DNA of 11,112 nt, from NCBI GenBank assembly GCA_012513245.1, contig JAAZCN010000064.1, positions 1 through 11,112 on the forward strand, given 5' to 3'. Origin of the DNA: Synergistaceae bacterium. Lineage in GTDB: Bacteria > Synergistota > Synergistia > Synergistales > Synergistaceae. Below are positions 5,828-11,112 of this stretch, piece after piece. The notes under the pieces are model-generated. The model did no database searches. It was given only the letters and a program-made list of their open reading frames with translations, and was not told where the DNA came from. The position numbers were made by a program, and so were the translations under genes. Positions within the stretch are counted from its first letter, which is position 1, and each line of letters opens with the position of its first letter.

Positions 5828-5968
5828 ATGTCACTGGTCTACCTGAAAAACAAGCAAAACGGCGTGACTTATGTCTATGAATCAACCGGATATTGGGATA
5901 AGGAGAAAAAGCAGGCCCGTAACAACCGCGAAACGCGGCGAAATAGGACCACCGGTGCGGAGACTTAG
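5828..5968 (+). pseudogene. Truncated transposase N terminus (IS1634/IS4-like)
   Basis: A 46-residue frame with an excellent AAGGAGG site 5 nt before ATG. Its start, MSLVYLKNKQNGVTYVYES followed by YWDKEKKQARNNR, matches the N terminus that I recall from large IS4/IS1634-type transposases of anaerobes, which continue through a GKxDPxTGE segment. Here a distorted RNRTTGAET occurs, then TAG, a second TAG at 5975-5977, and an open stretch in the same frame to about 6043 that may be further remnant. A complete enzyme is several hundred residues, so nearly all of the catalytic part is gone. The segment is G+C-richer than the surrounding spacer. The family name is moderate; truncation is certain if the family is right. 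Confidence 0.6.
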
Positions 5969-6087
5969 AGCCATTAGCGCATTAGAATAGAGCCAACCAG
6001 CACGGTGGTAAAGAGCCAGTCCTATAAAACTGCTGTAAGATGAAAATAACTACTAAATAGCAGAATTTATCTTCAGGAGGTACATAT

Positions 6088-6183
6088 ATGACATATCCAT
6101 TTAAGGATAATAAGTTCCGTATATGGAGAGCTATGTCAACGTCAGGCAGCGACTACATATCGTGCATCCTACCCTCCATATAA
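6088..6183 (+). CDS. Short orphan ORF with a good ribosome binding site, possibly a gene fragment
   Basis: A 31-residue frame (begins MTYPFKDNKFRIWRAMS) has AGGAGG at 6075-6080, 7 nt before ATG. A hairpin-forming CTGCT...AGCAG pair lies just upstream (about 6041-6064). I do not recognise the product. Its 3' end overlaps the opposite-strand membrane ORF by about 30 bp. It may be the surviving 5' end of a gene whose remainder was lost at the same rearrangement that truncated the transposase. Confidence 0.25.
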   Translation: MTYPFKDNKFRIWRAMSTSGSDYISCILPSI

Positions 6184-6365
6184 TCTACATCATCTATCGT
6201 AGTTTGATTTCTCATTAAATAAAATGAGGAAGCAAATACCAATACACTTACTCCTACTATAGCCATATTTATCCTTTTATCTTTAAGCATATGGAGCATA
6301 AATCCTAGCATCACTACTGCCATAACACATGTTGAAAGTATAGTCATGTATAGAGTGCATCTCAC
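6153..6365 (-). CDS. Small hypothetical membrane protein with two helices
   Basis: A frame of 70 residues from GTG (6363-6365) or 64 from ATG (6345-6347). It shows a helix-turn-helix hydropathy pattern: TILSTCVMAVVMLGFMLHML, a basic turn (KDKR), AIVGVSVLVFASSFYLM, then an acidic tail. The composition is convincing for a membrane hairpin but I know no family. The beginning abuts the U tract of the sod terminator and no good ribosome binding site or promoter is visible. It may therefore be a truncated or silent gene, or depend on read-through. Confidence 0.4.
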   Translation of the reverse strand: MRCTLYMTILSTCVMAVVMLGFMLHMLKDKRINMAIVGVSVLVFASSFYLMRNQTTIDDVDYMEGRMHDM

Positions 6366-6366
6366 T

Positions 6367-6411
6367 AAAAAACATGGGTCTGGTAAACTCTAACAGGCTT
6401 TCCAGCCCCAT
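6367..6411 (-). terminator. Rho-independent terminator of the sod gene
   Basis: On the minus strand ATGGGGCTGG (6411-6402) pairs with CCAGACCCAT (6383-6374), 9 of 10 positions, an 18-nt loop, followed after one G by TTTTTT (6372-6367). It lies about 60 bp past the sod stop codon. Confidence 0.75.
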
Positions 6412-6469
6412 ATTTTCATGTGGATCGTTCAAAAATTTTTATGCCATCATGCAATGCCTGTCATTTTCT

Positions 6470-7063
6470 TTAAGCGGTCAGGTTTGCGTTCACAAAATCC
6501 CAGTTTATCAGATTCTTGATGAATGAATCCAGATAATCGGCGCGTTTGTTCTGGTAATCGAGATAATATGCATGCTCCCATACGTCTACAGTAAGAAGAG
6601 GCTTCACACCAATAGCGATAGGTGTGTCTGCGTTAGAAGTCTTGATAATATCCAGCTTGCCGTCTTTTTCAACAAGCCAGGCCCAACCGCTTCCAAACTG
6701 ACCCAGAGCCGCCTCCTTAAATTTTTGGGCAAATATATCGTAGCTTCCAAAATCTGTATCAATCTTTTTCGCCACGGGACCGCTAGGAATACCGCCTCCT
6801 GCAGGCTTGATCGAATGCCAGTAGAAGGTATGGTTCCAAACCTGTGCAGCATTATTAAAAATAGCTGTTTTATCATCCTTGCCTGAAGTTTTTTTTATGA
6901 TGCTTTCAAGGGTTTCTTCTGATAATTCAGTGCCCTCAATGAGTTTGTTCAGGTTCGTAACATAGCCATTGTGGTGCTTACCGTAATGAAAATCCAAAGT
7001 TTTGGAACTAATATGAGGTTCCAGCGCATCTTTCTCAAATGGTAATTTGGGCAGTAAAATCAT
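6470..7063 (-). CDS. sodB: Superoxide dismutase, iron type
   Basis: A cytosolic homodimeric enzyme converting superoxide to oxygen and hydrogen peroxide. The 197-residue product covers the whole family: N-terminal LPFEKDALEPHISSKTLDFHYGKHHNGYVTNLN with ligand His26, AAQVWNHTFYWHSIKP with His78, then DVWEHAYYLDYQNKRADYLD with Asp160 and His164. Gln74 in the AAQVWNH motif and FGSGWAWLV mark the Fe-type subgroup, although metal choice cannot be proven from sequence. AAAGGA eight nt before ATG supports the start. It is monocistronic, with its own terminator. A perfect 18-bp palindrome at 7093-7110 lies 30 bp upstream and may be an operator. It would protect an anaerobe during oxygen exposure. Confidence 0.95.
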   Translation of the reverse strand: MILLPKLPFEKDALEPHISSKTLDFHYGKHHNGYVTNLNKLIEGTELSEETLESIIKKTSGKDDKTAIFNNAAQVWNHTFYWHSIKPAGGGIPSGPVAKKIDTDFGSYDIFAQKFKEAALGQFGSGWAWLVEKDGKLDIIKTSNADTPIAIGVKPLLTVDVWEHAYYLDYQNKRADYLDSFIKNLINWDFVNANLTA

Positions 7064-7092
7064 TTTATCAGTCCTTTCTTATTGTGTTTAGT

Positions 7093-7110
7093 ATTTTAAA
7101 TATTTAAAAT
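7093..7110. promoter_or_regulatory. Perfect 18-bp palindrome upstream of sod, possible operator
   Basis: ATTTTAAATATTTAAAAT is its own reverse complement and lies 30-47 bp before the sod start, immediately after the dodecin remnant. It does not match Fur or PerR consensus well. AT-rich palindromes can arise by chance, and no clear -35/-10 pair was found nearby. Confidence 0.3.
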
Positions 7111-7122
7111 GTATTCTTTGTC

Positions 7123-7332
7123 CTTATCCCTTATAAAGAAGGAGCTCTTTGCATTGACGTGATATTTAGTGATCTTGTCTCTCTATGCTATTGCCTGCAT
7201 ATTCTTGATATAGACGTTCTTGATATTTTGAACTGTTTTCGTACAATACTTCTTTTGGTGTCTTTACCCCTTTTTAGAATCCAACTTTTTGCCCGTACGT
7301 ACTAGGACAAGGTTTCTCTTTGTATAGAAAGA
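7123..7332 (-). pseudogene. Decayed second dodecin gene
   Basis: On the minus strand the sequence aligns with the intact dodecin (656-859) from its start to its stop with a net gain of two codons. The best block, 7129-7233, matches dodecin codons 32-66 at about 85 of 105 bases by hand count. Its frame reads TVQNIKNVYIKNMQAIA, stop, RDKITKYHVNAKSSF. The N-terminal part retains VL at 9-10 but the flavin-stacking Trp17 is Leu (TTG, 7282-7284). There are stops at TAA 7264-7266 and TAG 7183-7185 (Glu48 position), and the normal stop is lost. Eight of the codon differences in the block are synonymous, so it probably diverged as a working gene first. It occupies most of the spacer between sod and the EAL gene; no other gene was seen there. 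Confidence 0.85.
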
Positions 7333-7375
7333 TCTTCTCATTTGCACAAAAAGTTTTTGCCGCGATTATTTTATT

Positions 7376-10168
7376 TCACTGTTTTTTGATCATTTCTAGC
7401 GCTGTATCCTCATCTAGGGGTCTAGCAAAGAGATATCCCTGGTAGCTGCCACATCCGTTGGCAAACAGATATTCTTTTTGCTTTTCATGCTCCACCCCTT
7501 CTGCTATTACCCAATGCCCCATCTTATGCGCCATCGAAATTATTTCAGCAGTTATTACATTATCAGGACTGATCTCCATCAGCTTATCAATAAAATATTT
7601 ATCTATTTTGAGACAGTCAGCATTCAACTCCTGTTCTCTCGCAAAAGATGAATAGCCTGTTCCAAAGTCATCTATTGCGATCTTAACCCCCAAATTTCTC
7701 AATTCACCAAGTTTATTGTTAATATCTTCATAATTTGAGGAAAATACGGACTCAGTGATCTCAATAATAATATTTCCCGGACAAACATGCATTTCATATA
7801 TCATCTTAAGCAAATCAGCAGTGAAATTATTTGTCAGAACTTGAATAGCAGATACATTCACTGATATGGAGATATTCGTGTATCCGGCTTCCTTCAGCCT
7901 ATTGAGGAAACGGAAGGACTGCATAAAAATAATGCGGCCAATAGGGATAATAAGTTTTGTCTTTTCTGATATAGGAATAAATTCCAAAGGTGGAACCAGT
8001 CCAAGTCTTTCACTTTTCATTCTTGCTAAAGCCTCAAAACCAATGATCTTATTTGATTTGAGATCAACAATTGGCTGATTCTGCAGGAATAAGACTTCAT
8101 TATTTTCACCTGCCACGACCTGGGCAAGTTCACGCTTTATATCCTGATCACGGGTTATTTCTTTTTCCATTTCAATGTCATAAAAACAGGCACTGAAGTC
8201 TTTTTCGCAAACTTTTTTTGCTTTTTCAGATGCTATCAGTAATCTTTTCAAGAGTTCATCTGCTTCAAGGCTGTTATCGCAGTCTATTTCAACGATACCG
8301 AGCCTCCCTCCTATCCTTTCAGCTGAAAGTAAAGATTCCAGTGTCTCTGCAAGAGTTTCTGCAAATTCGATCAGTTCATATTTGTCTTTGTAATCTTTGA
8401 GATAAAAAACAAATCGATCCTCGTATGTATAGAATAACAATCGTTTATCTGTGCAGTATTTAGTAATCACATTTGCTGTCCTTATAATCAATTCCTGAGT
8501 GTAACGGAATCCAAATGCAGCAGTAATTGATCGAGCAGCACTCAAATCTATACCGATCAGTGCCTTTTTCTCTGTCGTTCGCTCATTTGTATCCCCATTA
8601 AGGAGATTTTCCAGATAATATCTGTTGAATAGACCTGTCCATCTGTCATGTTCATTATTATATCTGAGTATGTTTTCGGCCTCTTTACGTTCGGATATAT
8701 CGATGATTATCCCCTCAATAGCTTCTATTTCGCCCTTATCGCTAAATATTCCTTCAGCAAGCTCCAGGACCCATTTCCGTTTTCCTTCAGCTGTTATGAT
8801 CTCGTATTCATATTTGAATGGCAGTCTGTCTACAAGGGTACGCTCCCCTTCGATCCAAAGCAGTTCACGATATTCCGGTGAGATTATTTCGTTGAAAGAG
8901 AGAGCCCTGTTATTTAGAAATCTTTCCGGTGAGTAGCCAGTCAGTTTCATACATCCGTCGGAGATAAACTGCATAGTCCATTCACGATCATAATTGCATC
9001 TGTATGCCATACCAGGAAGGTTCGAAAGCAGAACGGATTTGCTTCTCTCGCTTTCTTTCAGCGACTCCTCTGCCGCCTTGCGTGTTGATATATCCTCAAG
9101 AAGACATAAATGGAATTTTTTAACATCGTAATAACCCAACATAGGAGATACCGTCATATTTGTCCATACTGTAGATCCATCAGGCTTGATAAAACGCCTT
9201 TCAGTTGAATAACCTATGTTTTTGCCATCTTTAAACTGTTCGTATTTTTCGATAGTGTCTTTCATATCTCTGGGGTGAATTATATCTTTCCAATTGATAT
9301 TTTCCAATTCACTGCTTGTCCAGCCTGTTATCTTTTCGAACATAAGGTTGGGATTCATAAAACCGTATTCTGTATGTGAAACATATCTATGTTCATCTGC
9401 CATGGCGATACCTATTGGTGCCTGTTCAAAAATGCTGCGATAAAGAGCTTCGTTAAAAAACATTTTTTTACTCAGGATTTTAAGAGTTGAGTATTGGCAC
9501 CATGTACGAAGCAAAAGAGCAAAAAAAAGAACAAGAATAATCACGATGATAAATTCAGGGAACATATGTTCCCATATTCTATTATTCCACTCAGATGCAG
9601 AATAATCGAGTCCGAGAACAGCGATTACCCTTCCGGAAGAATCTTTGATGGGCACAAGGGCACTGACCCATGTTCCCCAACTGTCAGTTGTAGGTTGGGT
9701 AAGCACAGTTTTCCCTGACTTAAAAGACAGCCAGTCAATATCACCTGCTTCTTTGTAGATCTGGCCGGGAGGAGAATAATCAGGCGAATCAGGCGATTCT
9801 GCATCTATTAGAAATATCATACTTCCATTTCTTTCACCCAAAATATAAGCGAAGCGTATCATATTATTTGTTTCAACAAGCCTTTTCAAACTATGCTGTG
9901 CCATAATGTATGCAGGCTTAGATAGGTCTTTGTCATTCCCTGATAATTCTGATATATGCTCAGGATGTAAAAGTGATTCCATGGACTGAGCAAGTATTAC
10001 AACTTCCGTATATGCTATCTCTTTATATTTGTTCCAGGAAAAATGAAGATAAATAGCACCTATCAATAAGACCATTACAGTCAGTATCGTTATTTGTAAT
10101 TTAGTTAACCTAGAATTTGTTTCAAAATTGCAATGGAAATTCTCTGTTTCAGTGTTGGAGGTATTCAT
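7376..10168 (-). CDS. Membrane Cache-PAS-PAS-GGDEF(degenerate)-EAL c-di-GMP phosphodiesterase
   Basis: A 930-residue membrane-bound sensor protein. TM1 is about residues 25-44. The extracytoplasmic sensor, about 46-203, is Cache/PDC-like (WGTWVSALVPIKDSSGRVIAVLGLDYS). TM2 is about 205-222. PAS1 is about 240-365 and PAS2 about 375-495, each with PAC-type ends (DIS.RK). GGDEF is about 500-665 and EAL about 680-928. The GGDEF signature is replaced by TYEDR (581-585), so cyclase activity is unlikely; the domain may bind GTP or be structural. The EAL domain keeps every catalytic position: Glu712 in FEALAR, Asn771, Glu803, Asp833-Asp834 in IDDFGTGYS, Lys854, Glu890 and Gln910. It should hydrolyse c-di-GMP to pGpG in response to an external ligand. 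GGGAGGGGGG just before ATG fixes the start. The gene is monocistronic. Confidence 0.92.
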   Translation of the reverse strand: MNTSNTETENFHCNFETNSRLTKLQITILTVMVLLIGAIYLHFSWNKYKEIAYTEVVILAQSMESLLHPEHISELSGNDKDLSKPAYIMAQHSLKRLVETNNMIRFAYILGERNGSMIFLIDAESPDSPDYSPPGQIYKEAGDIDWLSFKSGKTVLTQPTTDSWGTWVSALVPIKDSSGRVIAVLGLDYSASEWNNRIWEHMFPEFIIVIILVLFFALLLRTWCQYSTLKILSKKMFFNEALYRSIFEQAPIGIAMADEHRYVSHTEYGFMNPNLMFEKITGWTSSELENINWKDIIHPRDMKDTIEKYEQFKDGKNIGYSTERRFIKPDGSTVWTNMTVSPMLGYYDVKKFHLCLLEDISTRKAAEESLKESERSKSVLLSNLPGMAYRCNYDREWTMQFISDGCMKLTGYSPERFLNNRALSFNEIISPEYRELLWIEGERTLVDRLPFKYEYEIITAEGKRKWVLELAEGIFSDKGEIEAIEGIIIDISERKEAENILRYNNEHDRWTGLFNRYYLENLLNGDTNERTTEKKALIGIDLSAARSITAAFGFRYTQELIIRTANVITKYCTDKRLLFYTYEDRFVFYLKDYKDKYELIEFAETLAETLESLLSAERIGGRLGIVEIDCDNSLEADELLKRLLIASEKAKKVCEKDFSACFYDIEMEKEITRDQDIKRELAQVVAGENNEVLFLQNQPIVDLKSNKIIGFEALARMKSERLGLVPPLEFIPISEKTKLIIPIGRIIFMQSFRFLNRLKEAGYTNISISVNVSAIQVLTNNFTADLLKMIYEMHVCPGNIIIEITESVFSSNYEDINNKLGELRNLGVKIAIDDFGTGYSSFAREQELNADCLKIDKYFIDKLMEISPDNVITAEIISMAHKMGHWVIAEGVEHEKQKEYLFANGCGSYQGYLFARPLDEDTALEMIKKQ

Positions 10169-10194
10169 AAATCCCCCCTCCCTTTTTTAGCGGT

Positions 10195-10223
10195 CTTATT
10201 GCGTAGAAATATCAATACGTCAA
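10195..10223 (-). promoter_or_regulatory. Promoter candidate for the EAL gene
   Basis: Minus strand TTGACG (10218-10223), 17 bp, AATAAG (10195-10200). The -35 matches 5/6 and the -10 4/6. It gives a short leader of about 20 nt carrying the G-rich ribosome binding site. Confidence 0.4.
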
Positions 10224-10463
10224 TAAAAATTAATGTGAATGTTAGCTGAAAACGAGGAATGATAATCCAATTTAGAATGAATATAAATATTGATCAATCA
10301 CTTATACAATCTTAGTGTATTCTAGCCGTTGGGATCCCCTTATGTCTATAGAGAATTTAGTTTATATCAGGTCAGAGTTATAAACTTTTAGTTGCTGATC
10401 CTAATAAAGCATTGTTAATTGTAAAATATAGTGTCAAGTCCAACTTTAAGCACATAACTGCCT
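10224..10463. other. AT-rich spacer, no gene seen
   Basis: No frame with a ribosome binding site or protein-like composition was found, and I found no similarity to the region upstream of the intact cbiB. It separates the EAL promoter from the cobalamin-gene remnants. Confidence 0.4.
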
Positions 10464-10477
10464 GAGAAGGATTGATT

Positions 10478-10609
10478 TTGCGGATTTTATCGACCTTTTT
10501 GCTGGATGCTTTTCTGGGAGACCCTATATAGCTGCCTCACCCAATAAAGATTGTGGGGCAGATGATCTCATTTTATGAAAAGACTCTTTATTCTAAGAAA
10601 AAAGGGGAA
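10478..10609 (+). pseudogene. 5' remnant of a second cbiB gene
   Basis: This segment matches the first 44 codons of the intact cbiB (3067-3198) at about 99 of 132 bases by hand count, without gaps. It retains the TTG start and a GAGAAGG site (10464-10470) at the same 7-nt spacing. Translation reads MRILSTFLLDAFLGDPI, stop, LPHPIKIVGQMISFYEK; the TAG at 10529-10531 replaces the conserved Trp of DPKW. Changes such as GAT/GAC, CCC/CCT, TTG/CTG, GGA/GGG and ATA/ATC are synonymous, suggesting divergence under selection before decay. Similarity stops near 10610, where the remainder of cbiB is missing. Confidence 0.88.
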
Positions 10610-10616
10610 GGTCTTT

Positions 10617-10652
10617 ATCAGGGCTAAACGCAGCAAATAAATAAACCCTGAT
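10617..10652. repeat. Inverted repeat at the deletion junction
   Basis: ATCAGGG (10617-10623) and CCCTGAT (10646-10652) are perfect 7-bp inverted repeats 22 bp apart. They span the junction between the cbiB and cobC remnants. They may be a deletion scar, a remnant of a small inserted element, or chance. Confidence 0.35.
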
Positions 10653-10765
10653 TATATTTAGACAGAGTTTTCAGGTGTTCGCTTGGCATCCTTGAGGGAA
10701 AACAATATACAAACTTGATAACGTTCCAACTACATCACATGGACTATTATTTGCGGCCTGAGCGA
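10647..10765 (+). pseudogene. Internal remnant of a second cobC-like gene
   Basis: This matches codons 70 to about 108 of the intact phosphatase (5288-5404). The segment encoding CSLGILEGKQYTN is almost unchanged (TGTTCGCTTGG, CTTGAGGG, AAACAATATACAAA). The frame is broken by TAG at 10659-10661, a one-base loss before the Cys80 codon, another one-base loss after the Asn92 codon, and a gain of two bases before the CCT GAG CGA that corresponds to Pro-Glu-Arg. Glu79 is lost. About 2.1 kb of the intact locus (the rest of cbiB, all of cobD, the start of cobC) is represented here by fewer than 40 bases. Confidence 0.85.
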
Positions 10766-10834
10766 TTTCTTTGTACAAAAGGAGAAAAATCACGTAGAAA
10801 TGACAGGTCCTAACATATAATGATTAATTAAATT

Positions 10835-11112
10835 TTATTCTACTATTACGTATTTTTCAGAAAAAACTTCAACCTTGCCTATACAGCCAAAAGCGACAGG
10901 TGAATTAATTAAATTATCAAGAACCAAATGTGAATCTTCCTCGGCAACGCTTATGAGCAGTCCTCCTGATGTCTGGGGATCAAACAAGATATCATTAAAA
11001 AAAGCTGGGATTTGTTCACTAATAGAAGCACGTTCAACAAAAAAATCCCTGTTTTTATAAGCTCCGGCTGGAATCAAGCCCATATTGGAATACTCTTCCG
11101 CCGAATCTATAA
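10835..11112 (-). CDS. selD: Selenide, water dikinase (selenophosphate synthetase), C-terminal part
   Basis: SelD makes selenophosphate from selenide and ATP, the selenium donor for selenocysteine and 2-selenouridine in tRNA. The window holds about 91 C-terminal residues: IDSAEEYSNMGLIPAGAYKNRDF, then the AIR-synthase-type C-terminal domain with the conserved DILFDPQTSGGLLISV and GCIGKV. The frame stays open through the right edge, so the ATP-binding N-terminal half with the catalytic Cys/Sec lies outside. The methionine at 11081-11083 is internal, not the start. No terminator hairpin was recognised after TAA (10835-10837). It implies selenium use by this organism; no selenoprotein gene was recognised in the window. 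Confidence 0.93.
   Translation of the reverse strand, partial: IDSAEEYSNMGLIPAGAYKNRDFFVERASISEQIPAFFNDILFDPQTSGGLLISVAEEDSHLVLDNLINSPVAFGCIGKVEVFSEKYVIVE

Noticed and set aside
7202..7226. Two TTCTTGATAT direct repeats 15 bp apart, possible regulator sites
   Set aside because: They fall inside the decayed dodecin, where they encode NIKNVYIKN; the repeat follows from the protein sequence.
7344..7360. Possible terminator hairpin (GCAAAAACTTTTTG) after the EAL gene
   Set aside because: The stem is short and A-T only, with no following U tract on the minus strand; no convincing terminator was found for this gene.

Overview
The window looks like an accessory-rich stretch of chromosome from an anaerobic or microaerophilic bacterium. 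Strong GGAGG or poly-G ribosome binding sites, selenophosphate synthetase, late cobalamin genes, Fe-type superoxide dismutase and AT-rich spacers would fit Clostridia/Negativicutes or Synergistota. This placement is inference; no rRNA or other phylogenetic marker is present.

Layout. (1) 1-950: the tail of an unidentified + strand gene, then a tautomerase-superfamily gene (-) and a dodecin gene (+) with back-to-back promoters. (2) 950-2823: a cysteine-rich small protein (-) and a GC-rich baeRF family 3 gene (-). The latter has a perfect consensus sigma-70 promoter (TTGACA-17-TATAAT) and a leader of about 148 nt with hairpins whose arms can exchange. (3) 3067-5677: a + strand operon for the aminopropanol arm and nucleotide loop of cobalamin: cbiB, cobD-like threonine-phosphate decarboxylase, and a cobC-like histidine phosphatase overlapping cobD by 4 bp. 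(4) 5780-6365: a scar region with a truncated transposase whose ribosome binding site lies in a hairpin, an orphan short ORF and a small two-helix membrane ORF. (5) 6367-7063: Fe-superoxide dismutase (-). (6) 7123-7332: a decayed second dodecin (-). (7) 7376-10168: a 930-residue membrane c-di-GMP protein (-) with intact EAL and degenerate GGDEF. (8) 10478-10765: decayed, internally deleted copy of the cbiB...cobC locus (+). (9) 10835-11112: C-terminal part of selD (-), running off the window.

The most notable observation is that two functions present intact in the window (dodecin; cbiB/cobC) also occur as pseudogenes on either side of the GGDEF/EAL gene. The remnants differ from the intact copies partly at synonymous third positions. 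This suggests that they diverged as functional genes and decayed later, rather than being fresh tandem duplicates. I saw no CRISPR array, tRNA, rRNA, defence system or recognisable cobalamin riboswitch.
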